Below, one piece after another: positions 49,501 to 58,669 of a DNA stretch of 64,000 nucleotides; the stretch's first letter is position 1; each line of letters starts with the position of its first letter. The stretch is from an uncultured Collinsella sp. (GTDB lineage: Bacteria > Actinomycetota > Coriobacteriia > Coriobacteriales > Coriobacteriaceae), in the NCBI GenBank assembly GCA_900542305.1, contig UQMU01000007.1:10277-74276 (forward strand), written 5' to 3'. Made by a program: the position numbers and the translations under genes. Under the pieces are notes generated by a model that was not told where the DNA came from, did no database searches, and saw only the letters and a list, made by a program, of their open reading frames with translations.

Positions 49501-50688
49501 TTAGTCAAGCAAAAGCAATCGTTTGTAGACATCGAGGCCTTTGAGAAGAATCTCCTCGTCAAAGAGCATGGTATCGGTATGCAGAGCGCTCATCGCATAG
49601 GCTGGGCAGTCATCAGCGTCGATCGGGTTTTCTTGTCCTTCTGGCACGCCCGTGCCCAGCAAGAAGAACACGCCCGGCAGATGGCGCTGATAGAAAGCAA
49701 AGTCCTCGGCAATTAACAGCGGCTCGTCCACAAGTTGCAGCTCGGGCAAGGCAGGCGCAATGTGGGCAAACAACTCGGGGTCGTTATCGACTGGCGGATA
49801 GCCCTCGGCAAAGTCGAGATCGTACGTACAGCCCGTTGCGGTGCACGCCTCGTCGAGCGCACGGCGTACGCCCTCGCGCGCACGGTCGAACATGGCGTCC
49901 GTAAACACACGCAAGCTACCGGCAACATGGGCCTCCCCCGCCACCGCATTGCAGACGGTGCCGGCCTGCAGCAGGCCAAACTTACCGATGCAGGGCTCAT
50001 CGGCACCCAGCTCGTCCATCAGCTCGCGCTCGGCAACCAGGAACTTTGCCGCCGCCAGCGCTGCGTCATGTGATTCCTCGACTGGAACGCCGTAGGTCTT
50101 GGCGATATGGATGCTCGTGCCATGGATATGAATGTGCGTCTCGCTCGAGCGCGCCAGCAGCGGACCGGGACAGCTCGCCAGCGTACCGGCAGGAAGATCG
50201 GGCCACACGTGAAAGCCAAAGATGCGGTCGACCCCGTAGCGCTCGAACACGCCGCTCTCGCATACCGTCTTAGCGCCACCGGTTGTTTCCTCGGCCGGCT
50301 GGAACACAAAAAGCACGTTGCGCTTAATAACGCCCGGCTGCTCACGAATCGTACGGTCGACAAAAGTTGCCGCCGCGAGGGCCATAGCCATGTGCCCGTC
50401 GTGGCCGCACGCGTGCATCTTGCCGGGATGCGTCGAGGCAAAAGCGGCGCCCGTCGTCTCCGCAATAGGTAACGCATCCATATCGGCACGAATCGCCGTG
50501 GCATGCGAGGCACCCGTGCCAGCGTCGAAGAAAGCGCACACGCAACTAGGGCACGGATGGATCACCTCGCAGGCAAGCGGAGCGAGCACGCCCTCGATAT
50601 AGGCGATAGTTTGCGGAAGATCGAAGTCGAGCTCCGGAATGCGATGCAGGTCGCGACGATAGCGACGGAGTTCTTGGAGCTCGGTCAT
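49501..50688 (-). CDS. M20 family amidohydrolase, possible N-acetyldiaminopimelate deacetylase
   Basis: 395 aa. M20D metallopeptidase/aminoacylase: RRDLHRIPELDFDLPQT at 10-26, MHACGHDGHMAMALAAA with metal ligands near 97, PAEETTGGAKTV near 141, and FAFYQRHLPGVFFLLGTG near 350. The start at 50688 follows GAAAGGA. Generic relatives cleave N-acyl amino acids; divergent placement beside the DAP operon, which encodes the acetyltransferase DapH, makes DapL (EC 3.5.1.47) an attractive but unproven role. Confidence 0.78.
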   Translation of the reverse strand: MTELQELRRYRRDLHRIPELDFDLPQTIAYIEGVLAPLACEVIHPCPSCVCAFFDAGTGASHATAIRADMDALPIAETTGAAFASTHPGKMHACGHDGHMAMALAAATFVDRTIREQPGVIKRNVLFVFQPAEETTGGAKTVCESGVFERYGVDRIFGFHVWPDLPAGTLASCPGPLLARSSETHIHIHGTSIHIAKTYGVPVEESHDAALAAAKFLVAERELMDELGADEPCIGKFGLLQAGTVCNAVAGEAHVAGSLRVFTDAMFDRAREGVRRALDEACTATGCTYDLDFAEGYPPVDNDPELFAHIAPALPELQLVDEPLLIAEDFAFYQRHLPGVFFLLGTGVPEGQENPIDADDCPAYAMSALHTDTMLFDEEILLKGLDVYKRLLLLD

Positions 50689-50799
50689 GGGGATTCCTTT
50701 CATGGGGCAACTCAGTTGTCACCTATTGTGACGCAGGATTGTGGCGCCCTCGTTTCTAGCATGATGCTGCATTTTTTAAACGTTATATACGAATACTCT

Positions 50800-50828
50800 T
50801 GTTTGGTAAAGTGCAACGTGGTAGGGTC
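50800..50828 (+). promoter_or_regulatory. Promoter candidate of the DAP operon
   Basis: TTGTTT and TAGGGT with a 17-bp spacer, placing the transcription start just before the riboswitch. Confidence 0.4.
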
Positions 50829-50834
50829 TTTACC

Positions 50835-50978
50835 ACTTGATAGAGGCGCGGGCACGAAGAGCCGCGGGCGAGTCGGCAGACTTTGACCCCGCGGGGAGGC
50901 GAAACCCGCCGAACTGGGTTTTTCGGGCACGAACAGCCTGGTGGGCCTGCGGGAAACACTCGCAGGACTGTCTGCAGC
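50835..50978 (+). promoter_or_regulatory. Lysine riboswitch (L-box)
   Basis: Conserved L-box segments in order: GATAGAGGCGCG near 50839, GAAGAGCCG, GGGGAGGCGAAACCCGCCGA near 50900, and the closing half GGGCCTGCGGGAAACACTCG followed by CAGGACTGTC. It senses lysine and controls the downstream lysA-dapA-dapB-dapH genes. Confidence 0.88.
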
Positions 50979-50988
50979 AATGCGGGAG

Positions 50989-51056
50989 CGCTATCCGGAC
51001 ATTGGGTCCACGCTATGCGGATTCGATGCGCAGATGGCGCCGTCTGGATAGCGAGG
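50989..51056 (+). promoter_or_regulatory. Riboswitch expression platform hairpin
   Basis: CGCTATCC (50989-50996) pairs with GGATAGCG (51046-51053), whose end abuts the Shine-Dalgarno GAGG (51053-51056). No U-tract, so control is probably at translation. Confidence 0.55.
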
Positions 51057-51066
51057 TTTACGGGAC

Positions 51067-53376
51067 ATGGCATTGACCCCCAACGAGGCATATGCGGCCA
51101 AGCAGCCGTTTGTGGACAAGGAGACACTCGAGCATATCGTCGAGCAGTTCCCCACGCCGTTTCATCTATACGACGAGGCGGGTATCCGCCGCAACATGCA
51201 AGAAGTGCGCGACGCCTTTGCGTGGAACCCGGGGTTTAAGGAGTACTTTGCCGTCAAGGCCAACCCCAACCCGGCCCTTATCTCAATTCTCAACGAATAC
51301 GGCTGCGGCTGCGATTGCTCGAGCTATACCGAGCTCATGATCGCCCGCTCGCTGGGCATCACCGGCCATGACATCATGTTCTCGTCCAACGACACGCCGG
51401 CGGCAGACTTTGAGCTTGCCGACAAGCTGGGCGCCATCGTCAACTTCGACGATATCAGCCACATTGAGTTTTACGAGCGCGTCGCGGGACCCATCCCCAA
51501 GACGGTGAGCTGCCGTTTTAACCCGGGCGGCCTGTTCCAGCTTTCCAACGGCATTATGGACAACCCGGGCGATTCCAAGTACGGCATGACCACCGAGCAG
51601 CTCTTTGATGCCTTCCGCATGCTCAAGGCCAAGGGCGCCGAGGACTTTGGCATCCATGCCTTCCTTGCCAGCAACACCGTCACCAACGATTACTACCCCA
51701 AGCTCGCGCGAATCCTCTTTGAACTTGCCGTGCGCCTGGAGCGCGAGACCGGTGCACATGTCGCCTTTATCAATCTGTCCGGCGGTGTGGGTATCCCCTA
51801 CCTGCCCGAGCAGCAGGCCAATGACATCCACGCCATCGGCGAGGGTGTACACGCGGCCTACGACGAGATCCTGGTTCCCGCCGGCATGGGCGATGTGGCG
51901 ATCTGCACCGAGATGGGCCGCTTTATGATGGGCCCCTACGGGTGCCTGGTCACCAAGGCCATTCACGAAAAGCGGATCTACAAAGACTATATCGGCGTGG
52001 ACGCAAGTGCCGTCGACCTCATTCGTCCTGCCATGTATGGCGCTTACCACCACGTTACAGTGATGGGCCAGCCGGGTGGCCCCGACAAGTCCGCAGCTCC
52101 CGTCACGAACACGTACGATATCACGGGCAACCTGTGCGAAAACAACGACAAGTTCGCCATCGACCGCGAGCTGCCGCATATCGACATGGGTGACCTGCTT
52201 GTAATCCACGATACCGGTGCGCATGGCTACTCCATGGGCTACAACTACAACGGACGTCTGCGCTCCGCCGAGGTCCTGCTGCGCCCCGATGGCGCGGCCG
52301 ACCTCATCCGCCGCGCCGAGCGCCCGGGCGATTACTTTTCCACGCTCGACGTGCTGCCGTGCGGCCGAGAGCTGCTGGCCAAGTCGCGCGCCGAAAGCGC
52401 CCGCCGTCGCGCCCAAGACGAGCGCCTGGCAGTCGCAGCTCAATGGAACAAACGCATCCAGATCGCGGAGGCGAAGGAGAAGAACATGGACATCCGCAAT
52501 CTCGAGGGCTCAATCGTCGCCCTGGTTACGCCGTTTAAAAAGGACGGCAGTGTCGACTTTGACGCGCTCGAGCGCCTTATCGATTTCCACTTGCAAAATG
52601 GCACCGACGCCATTCTCACCCTGGGCACCACCGGCGAGAGCGCCACGATGACCGATGACGAGGACAACTCCGTCGTCGCCGCCGTGGTCAAGCATGTTGC
52701 AGGACGCGTCCCCGTCATCGCCGGCTCAGGCTCCAACTCCACGCAGACCATGCTCACCAAGTCGCTTACTTACCAGGGCTTGGGAGCCGACGGCCTGCTG
52801 CTCATTACCCCCTACTACAACAAGTCCAACGAAGAGGGTATCTATCAGCACTTTAAGACCGTCGCCGATGCCGTTGACATCCCCTGCATCCTGTACAACA
52901 TCCCCGGCCGCTGCGGCTGCGGTATCAGCGAGCGCAACGTAGAACGCCTAGCCGCGCACCCCAACATCATGGGCATCAAGGAGGCCTCGGGCAACGTCGC
53001 CTACGCGGCCAAGATCGCCCACCTGCTGTCCGACGATTTCCGCATGTACTCGGGCGAGGATGCACTCACAGTGCCGCTCATGAGCCTGGGCGCTTCGGGC
53101 ACCATCAGCGTGTGGGCCGACGTGCAGCCGCAGCTTGTACACGACATGTGCCGCGCTTATCTGGACGGCGACGTAGCGCGCGCCCGCGATATCCAGGTTG
53201 CCGGCCAGCCGCTCATCAACGCCCTCTTTAGCGAGGTCAACCCCATCCCCGTCAAGGAAGCGCTCGCCCAGATGGGCATGATCGAGGCAAACTACCGTAT
53301 GCCGCTGTGCCCCATGGCAGACGACACGCGAGCCGCACTTACCGATGCTCTGAAGGGAGCTGGTCTACTTGATTAA
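51067..53376 (+). CDS. LysA-DapA fusion: diaminopimelate decarboxylase joined to dihydrodipicolinate synthase
   Basis: 769 aa in one uninterrupted frame. Residues 1 to about 445 are a PLP-dependent DAP decarboxylase-type protein (EYFAVKANPNPALI with the PLP Lys, INLSGGVGIPY, and CTEMGRFMMGPYG). After a charged linker (ESARRRAQDERLAVAAQWNK), residues 474-769 are a complete DapA (GSIVALVTPFKKDGSVDF, TLGTTGESATM, CILYNIPGRCG and MGIKEASGN with the Schiff-base Lys). The internal M474 (52486) is preceded by GAAGGAG at ideal spacing, so free DapA may also be made. First and last lysine-pathway steps are thus on one chain, behind a lysine riboswitch. Confidence 0.9.
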   Translation: MALTPNEAYAAKQPFVDKETLEHIVEQFPTPFHLYDEAGIRRNMQEVRDAFAWNPGFKEYFAVKANPNPALISILNEYGCGCDCSSYTELMIARSLGITGHDIMFSSNDTPAADFELADKLGAIVNFDDISHIEFYERVAGPIPKTVSCRFNPGGLFQLSNGIMDNPGDSKYGMTTEQLFDAFRMLKAKGAEDFGIHAFLASNTVTNDYYPKLARILFELAVRLERETGAHVAFINLSGGVGIPYLPEQQANDIHAIGEGVHAAYDEILVPAGMGDVAICTEMGRFMMGPYGCLVTKAIHEKRIYKDYIGVDASAVDLIRPAMYGAYHHVTVMGQPGGPDKSAAPVTNTYDITGNLCENNDKFAIDRELPHIDMGDLLVIHDTGAHGYSMGYNYNGRLRSAEVLLRPDGAADLIRRAERPGDYFSTLDVLPCGRELLAKSRAESARRRAQDERLAVAAQWNKRIQIAEAKEKNMDIRNLEGSIVALVTPFKKDGSVDFDALERLIDFHLQNGTDAILTLGTTGESATMTDDEDNSVVAAVVKHVAGRVPVIAGSGSNSTQTMLTKSLTYQGLGADGLLLITPYYNKSNEEGIYQHFKTVADAVDIPCILYNIPGRCGCGISERNVERLAAHPNIMGIKEASGNVAYAAKIAHLLSDDFRMYSGEDALTVPLMSLGASGTISVWADVQPQLVHDMCRAYLDGDVARARDIQVAGQPLINALFSEVNPIPVKEALAQMGMIEANYRMPLCPMADDTRAALTDALKGAGLLD

Positions 53377-54109
53377 GACCGTCATTATGGGAACGGGCCG
53401 CATGGGCTCGCTCATCCGCACTACCGCCGAAGGCATTGTCGACGCCGCCGGGCAGCCCGTTTTTGATATCGTGGCCCAGATTGGCTTCGATTTGAGCGAG
53501 CTCGAGAACGCACCGGCTGCCGACGTCATCATCGACTTCTCGAACGTCGCGACCTTCGACGCCGTCGTCGCCTATGTCGAGCGCACGGGCGCGGCGTTGG
53601 TCTCAGGCACCACAGGCTACACCCCCGAGCAGATGGACCGCCTGCGTGAGCTGGGCCAGAACACCCGCGTTATGCACTCGGGCAATTACTCCATCGGTAT
53701 CGCAGCCCTGCGCCATCTGGTGGCGCAGGCTACACGCGAGCTGCCCGGCTTTGACTGCGAAATCGTCGAGACGCACCACAACCAAAAGGTCGACGCCCCC
53801 AGCGGCACTGCCAAGCTGCTGCTCGACGCCGTCGTCGAAGCTGAACCCGAGGCAGGCTACCACCCCGTCTATGGCCGCGAGGGCATGTGCGGAGCACGCG
53901 ATCCCAAGGAAATCGGTATGCACTCGCTGCGCGGCGGCACCGTCGCCGGCGTGCACGAGGTGAGCTTCTTTGGCCAGGACGAGGAGGTCACGCTCACCCA
54001 CCGCGCCACGAGCCGTCAGATCTTTGTCAACGGCGCCTTGGCAGCCGCGCAGAAGCTCGTCACCCGCGAACCCGGCTTCTATACGTTCGACAAGGTCATG
54101 TTTGCCTAA
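53369..54109 (+). CDS. dapB: 4-hydroxy-tetrahydrodipicolinate reductase
   Basis: 246 aa. NAD(P)H-binding MGTGRMGSLIRTT at residues 7-19, ADVIIDFSN around 53, GTTGYTPEQMDRL, catalytic ETHHNQKVDAPSGTA with the essential His and Lys. TTG start at 53369 overlaps the fusion gene stop by 8 bp; AGGGAG lies upstream. Confidence 0.94.
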   Translation: MIKTVIMGTGRMGSLIRTTAEGIVDAAGQPVFDIVAQIGFDLSELENAPAADVIIDFSNVATFDAVVAYVERTGAALVSGTTGYTPEQMDRLRELGQNTRVMHSGNYSIGIAALRHLVAQATRELPGFDCEIVETHHNQKVDAPSGTAKLLLDAVVEAEPEAGYHPVYGREGMCGARDPKEIGMHSLRGGTVAGVHEVSFFGQDEEVTLTHRATSRQIFVNGALAAAQKLVTREPGFYTFDKVMFA

Positions 54110-54148
54110 CCAGGTATCAACCGAATCCACCCAAAGGAGAGATAGCAA

Positions 54149-54868
54149 ATGAGCAACGCAGCCGAGATGGATGCACAGGAGATTATCAACTACATCGCCA
54201 CCGCGCCCAAAAAGACGCCCGTCAAGCTGTACGTGCGCGAGAAGCCGGGCATGAAGGTTGCCTGGGGCGACGCACATGTCTACGGCGGCCGTCGCGGCAA
54301 GACCGTCTTTGGCGACTGGGACGAGCTCAAGACCATCCTGGACGCCAATGCCGATTCCATCGATTACTACGACGTTGAAAACGATTGCCGCAACTCCGCC
54401 GTGCCCATGCTCGACCTTAAGGGCATCAACGCCCGCATCGAGCCGGGCGCGATCATCCGCGACCGCGTCGAGATTGGCGACCGTGCCGTCATCATGATGG
54501 GCGCCATCATCAACATCGGCTCCGTTATCGGCGAGGGTTCCATGATCGATATGGGCGCCGTGCTGGGCGGTCGCGCCACCGTGGGCAAGAACTGCCACAT
54601 CGGCGCCGGCACCGTGCTGGCAGGCGTTGTGGAGCCCGCCAGCGCCACGCCCGTCATCGTCGAGGACGATGTCATGATCGGCGCCAACGCCGTGGTCTTG
54701 GAGGGCGTGCGCGTGGGCAAGGGCGCTGTCGTGGCTGCCGGTGCCGTGTGCGTCGAGGACGTCCCCGCCGGCGCCGTCGTGGCCGGCATTCCCGCCCGCG
54801 TCATCAAGATGCGCGACGAGAAGACCGACAGCAAGACCGGCCTGGAAGAGGGCCTGCGCCAGCTGTAG
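54149..54868 (+). CDS. dapH: Tetrahydrodipicolinate N-acetyltransferase
   Basis: 239 aa. N-terminal DapH domain ([32 protein letters not shown]) followed by left-handed beta-helix hexapeptide repeats ([25 protein letters not shown] onward) and the acyl-CoA region [18 protein letters not shown]. Distinguishes the acetylase from the succinylase branch of DAP synthesis. AAAGGAG upstream. Last gene of the riboswitch operon. Confidence 0.92.
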   Translation: MSNAAEMDAQEIINYIATAPKKTPVKLYVREKPGMKVAWGDAHVYGGRRGKTVFGDWDELKTILDANADSIDYYDVENDCRNSAVPMLDLKGINARIEPGAIIRDRVEIGDRAVIMMGAIINIGSVIGEGSMIDMGAVLGGRATVGKNCHIGAGTVLAGVVEPASATPVIVEDDVMIGANAVVLEGVRVGKGAVVAAGAVCVEDVPAGAVVAGIPARVIKMRDEKTDSKTGLEEGLRQL

Positions 54869-54870
54869 AA

Positions 54871-55038
54871 GTTACGCGGTTTTACCAAACCGCGTAACGG
54901 CTCGACGCTGCAAACGCCCCTAAGCGGCAATCTGACGTTCAATCGTCGGGCATGACCAGAAGGTCGATGCCCTCCTCTTTCACGTCACCTTGCTCGCTCT
55001 GGGTCGTTTTCGCTGACGTATGCTCGACCTGCAACGTA
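54871..55038 (-). ncRNA. Structured repeat RNA candidate, copy B
   Basis: Reverse-strand relative of 6951-7101. The 3' hairpin (54871-54882/54887-54898) keeps the loop but has a different 12-bp stem. The middle hairpin changes GGCC/GGCC of copy A to GACC/GGTC (54948-54972). The outer stem is weaker. Starts about 15 bp past the terminator of the NA37 gene and ends 2 bp from the dapH stop. Confidence 0.6.
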
Positions 55039-55054
55039 ATTCAGCCCCAAGTAA

Positions 55055-55089
55055 AAAGGCCGAAGCCCTCATCCGGGGCTTCGGCCTTT
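55055..55089. terminator. Bidirectional terminator between dapH and the NA37 gene
   Basis: 14-bp stem AAAGGCCGAAGCCC / GGGCTTCGGCCTTT with T-runs on both strands. Confidence 0.88.
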
Positions 55090-55113
55090 ATTTTTGCAGC
55101 GTCCAAGCGCAGT

Positions 55114-56127
55114 TTATCGATTCTCAATTGACCCGATATTCTTGAGCTCGATGGAGATGAGGCCGTTGGGCTCATTGACGAACTCGATGTACTCGGAGTT
55201 CGAACCCATCTCGGCCGGGAAGCTGATCTCGATGCCCGTGTCGGTACGGATCTTGTGATTGCGCACGGCCGCGCGCTCAACTTGCTTGCGCTCCACGGGA
55301 ACGCGCTCAGGCACCTTCTCCTCAGTCAGTGCCGCGCGCACGCTCTCCTTGATAACTGGTTCGTCCTCAAAGACCTCATCGACGATATCCCAAGGCGGCA
55401 GCTCCTCGTCATCCTCGACTTTCTCGGCAACGGCAGCCTTAACCTTGGCGAGCGCCACGGCCGTGTTGGCACCGTGCTCCTCGGCGACTTCCTCGACCAC
55501 ACGCGTCACGGTGTCGATGACCTCCTTGCCCGATACCCCCGTGTCGCACTGCAGCAGGCCATCGGGAATGAGCATGCGATCCTCGCCGGCAATCTTGCGC
55601 TTCTTATCCACATAGCCGATCTCCATGGTGCTTGCACGCACGATTGCATAGCTCGGCACCTTTTGCGAGGGATTCGGCAGAATGGCGTAGTGGCGCGCAA
55701 TGTCGTTGCGCACCTCGCCCTCTTCGCGACCCACCTCGTGCATAAAAGCCTGCTTGGAGCCCAGCAGCATCACGGCAAACCAGCGGGCATCCTCATCGTC
55801 ATCAAAGTCCGCCACAAGCACGTCAGTGGACTCGGCTTTCTCGGCCTTGGTAAGTTCGGAAGAGATGAACTCCGCAATCTGCTGAGACAGATCCACGAAC
55901 TCACGCTCACCAAAGAAATAGCCCTTGAGCTCGCCGCCGAATGCGGAGTTCTCGGCAAACGTGGCACGCTTGTTATCAGCCGAGGTACGAGCGCGCCGCA
56001 GGTGCGTGGTTACGAAATTACGCACGGTGCGGCTCTCGATATCGAGCTCGCGCTGGCTCATAACGTTGACGGCAGAGTCAAAGTCCAGGATATGCAGAAT
56101 CGCGTGATTGATTTTCATATACGGCAT
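55114..56127 (-). CDS. Nucleoid-associated protein, NA37/YejK family
   Basis: 337 aa. The family N-terminus MKINHAILHILDF opens the protein (from the fourth codon); SRTVRNFVTTHLRRA and YFFGEREFVDLSQQIAEFI follow in order, and the last 60 residues carry TGIEISFPAEM and YIEFVNEPNGLISIELKNI. NA37 proteins bind the nucleoid; their function is poorly known. Start could be 56127 or 56118; neither has a strong Shine-Dalgarno. Confidence 0.8.
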   Translation of the reverse strand: MPYMKINHAILHILDFDSAVNVMSQRELDIESRTVRNFVTTHLRRARTSADNKRATFAENSAFGGELKGYFFGEREFVDLSQQIAEFISSELTKAEKAESTDVLVADFDDDEDARWFAVMLLGSKQAFMHEVGREEGEVRNDIARHYAILPNPSQKVPSYAIVRASTMEIGYVDKKRKIAGEDRMLIPDGLLQCDTGVSGKEVIDTVTRVVEEVAEEHGANTAVALAKVKAAVAEKVEDDEELPPWDIVDEVFEDEPVIKESVRAALTEEKVPERVPVERKQVERAAVRNHKIRTDTGIEISFPAEMGSNSEYIEFVNEPNGLISIELKNIGSIENR

Positions 56128-56229
56128 TCCGTTCTAGATCGATTTCGGCACGAACCAGTATAGCGGTCGATCCCGCCCCAGGCGCATCGAAGATTGGTGC
56201 ATCGGGGACAGGTTGCTTTGCACCAATGG

Positions 56230-57390
56230 TTAGCGCAGGAGCTCGGACTGCCAAGCCTCGAGCTGTTCTGCCAAGCTCTTGCCGGCAGCGGGCATGTCGA
56301 TCTGGGGACGTTTGGGCAGAAGCGCACACTTAAGAATCGCAACGATAGTCTGCGAGACAAAGCGTCGCGTATCCTTGTCAAAGCCTTGCGCAGCCTGGAG
56401 CATCACGGGCAGGCTCTCGCGCAGATTCCCAGCGATATCCGCAAACCGCTCAGCACCCGTAGCCTCAAGCACGGAGAACAACGCATCTACAAAACGCTCG
56501 CGCTCGCTAGGCGACACCGCAAGCAGCATCTCGCGAATGGAGCCATCAACGTATCGAGCACCGGCGGACAGGCGCTCACAGTACACGAAGTCGCGACCAT
56601 CAACCACCCAGCTAAAGGGATTATGCTGAAGCAGGCTGAACTCGGTGCTCTCAACGATGGCATAGTCCTCCTGTGTCTCGAACATCATGCCAAAGATCGA
56701 CGACCGAGGTAGCGTCTTGTCGATTCGACCGGATAGATCGGCGAAGGCGTTGCCGCTCAGAAACTCCTCGACGAAGCCCGGACCATCATGGGAATACGCC
56801 CGTTCGATTCGCTCACGGGCGACATCGGGGCACATCGCCGCACCGTACACCGCAAGGTTTCCACCCTTGGAATGACCTCCGCACAAAAGCGGCCCGTCAA
56901 TCGCATCCGCCGCCTCGTCTACATAACGCGCCGCGGATTCCTGGGCCGGCACAGGACACCGGAACGCCATGTTAAAGTCCTCTTTCCAGCCCACAATCGT
57001 GCTGTCGGTCCCCCGGAAGGCAAGATAGCTAAACCCCGCCGGAAATCGGAACGTCATGGCCGCAAACTGCTCCGTTGTCTCGGCATCACTCACGCTACGA
57101 TAGCCGCAAACACGAACGCCACGGTAGCGAGGGCTTGCTGCCACAGCCTCCAACAGGGCACGGCTCCCCTCCGGATCCCACAGGTCGCCAATCATGTCTT
57201 GGTAGCACTCGGCGCGCAGCAGCTCGCGTACGTCTAGGCCCTGCCAGTTCGTCAGCTCCGCCATATCACCCGGCAAACGCAAATAGGACAACCACGCAAA
57301 GACCAGGCTATCCACCGCGCAGAACGGCCGTTCCTCAAACGGATCAAACGCCGTCTGGGCATAGGTCAAAAAATTAGGCGAATCCGACAT
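56230..57390 (-). CDS. DUF2974 alpha/beta-hydrolase-fold protein
   Basis: 386 aa. Lipase-like nucleophile elbow GGHSKGGNLAVYGA around residue 178, preceded by FSYLAFRGTDSTIVGWKEDFNMAF, both typical of DUF2974 (Mbeg1-like) proteins in gut bacteria. Natural substrate unknown. The start at 57390 is chosen for GGGAGGG; the frame is open further upstream but runs into the ldh terminator. Confidence 0.82.
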   Translation of the reverse strand: MSDSPNFLTYAQTAFDPFEERPFCAVDSLVFAWLSYLRLPGDMAELTNWQGLDVRELLRAECYQDMIGDLWDPEGSRALLEAVAASPRYRGVRVCGYRSVSDAETTEQFAAMTFRFPAGFSYLAFRGTDSTIVGWKEDFNMAFRCPVPAQESAARYVDEAADAIDGPLLCGGHSKGGNLAVYGAAMCPDVARERIERAYSHDGPGFVEEFLSGNAFADLSGRIDKTLPRSSIFGMMFETQEDYAIVESTEFSLLQHNPFSWVVDGRDFVYCERLSAGARYVDGSIREMLLAVSPSERERFVDALFSVLEATGAERFADIAGNLRESLPVMLQAAQGFDKDTRRFVSQTIVAILKCALLPKRPQIDMPAAGKSLAEQLEAWQSELLR

Positions 57391-57452
57391 GGCCCTCCCA
57401 TCAACTATGGTGCATTGGGGTGGTGCAAAGTAACCTGACCCCCTCGCACCAA

Positions 57453-57486
57453 AAAGACGCCCGGACCGTGTGGCCCGGACGCCTTT
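57453..57486 (-). terminator. Terminator of ldh
   Basis: 12-bp stem with two wobble pairs (57453-57464/57475-57486) followed on the minus strand by TTTTT. Confidence 0.83.
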
Positions 57487-57517
57487 CATTGTAGCCTGTT
57501 GCCCAAACGAGCCGAAT

Positions 57518-58468
57518 TTAGCAGGAGAAGTCGACGCTGTCGATGATGTCCTTGAGGGCCTTGGCGGAGGCGGTGAGCTCATGCTGCTCGTCATCGTTCA
57601 GCGGCACGGGGACGCGGCAGACGACGCCGTCGCGGCCAACGACCGTCGGCATGGAGATAGCCAGATCGGACAGGCCATACTCGCCCACCATGAGCGAGGA
57701 AACGGGCAGAACGGTCTGCTCATCGCGCATGACAGCGGTGCAGATGCGCTTGACGGCCATGGCGACGCCGTAGTAGGTGGCGTGCTTCTTCTCGATGATG
57801 GTGTAGGCGGAGTTCTTGACGTCCTCGGCGATACGCTTCTCGGCAGCCTCGTGCTCCAGATGACCGTGAAGCTCGCAGAAGGTGTTCAGCGGAACGCCAG
57901 CAACCTGAGCGCTGGACCAAGCGACAAACTCGGAGTCGCCGTGCTCGCCCATGACATAGGCCTGGACATCGCGCGGGTCAACCTCGACGTGGGCACCAAG
58001 CATCTGCTGCAGACGGCCAGTGTCGAGCACGGTGCCGGAGCCGATGACATGGCCCTCGGGCAGGCCGGACATCTTGATGGCAGCATAGGTCAGAACATCA
58101 ACCGGGTTGGAGACGATTAGCAGAATGCCGTCGAAGCCGGACTTCTTAATCTCGGGGATAATGGACTTAAAGATGTTAACGTTCTTGTTGACCAGGTCCA
58201 GGCGGGTCTCACCGGGCTTCTGGGCAGCGCCAGCGGTGACGACGATCATGGCGGCGTCGGCGACATCGGAATAATCGCCGGCGTAGATCTTCATCGGCTC
58301 GGCAAACGTCATGCCGTGCGCGATATCCAGAGCCTCACCCTCGGCGCGGTTCTTGTCCACGTCGATGAGGACCATCTCGGAGAACAGACCGCTCTGCATC
58401 AGAGCGAACGCCGAAGACGAACCGACGAAGCCGCAGCCGACAATAGCGACCTTCTTCTCGTTAACCAT
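57518..58468 (-). CDS. ldh: L-lactate dehydrogenase
   Basis: Reduces pyruvate to L-lactate with NADH. 316 aa. NAD motif IVGCGFVGSSSAFAL at 9-23, LIDVDKNRAEGEALD, active-site loop AGAAQKPGETRLDLV with the substrate Arg, and proton-relay His in GEHGDSEFVAW. Start at 58468 behind GGGAG; the frame extends upstream through a hairpin and is unlikely to be translated. Confidence 0.94.
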   Translation of the reverse strand: MVNEKKVAIVGCGFVGSSSAFALMQSGLFSEMVLIDVDKNRAEGEALDIAHGMTFAEPMKIYAGDYSDVADAAMIVVTAGAAQKPGETRLDLVNKNVNIFKSIIPEIKKSGFDGILLIVSNPVDVLTYAAIKMSGLPEGHVIGSGTVLDTGRLQQMLGAHVEVDPRDVQAYVMGEHGDSEFVAWSSAQVAGVPLNTFCELHGHLEHEAAEKRIAEDVKNSAYTIIEKKHATYYGVAMAVKRICTAVMRDEQTVLPVSSLMVGEYGLSDLAISMPTVVGRDGVVCRVPVPLNDDEQHELTASAKALKDIIDSVDFSC

Positions 58469-58494
58469 TAGAAACTCCCATCTCTCTCCACAAA

Positions 58495-58525
58495 CAAGCC
58501 GCCCGGGAACGACCCGAGCGGCTTG
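58495..58525 (-). terminator. Terminator of the aminotransferase gene
   Basis: CAAGCCGC (58495-58502) pairs with GCGGCTTG (58518-58525) with inner CGGG/CCCG; TTTG follows on the minus strand. Confidence 0.7.
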
Positions 58526-58669
58526 CCGTAATCCCAATACATCCAATCGGGACTTTGATTATGCTCCTATTCGCAGCCAAAAATCGACCGTTTACCGAAA
58601 TTGTTTGCAGAATTCGTAAAATAACTGCACGAAATCGGTTTCGAGCTATTGACGAGTCGAAATAGGTTT

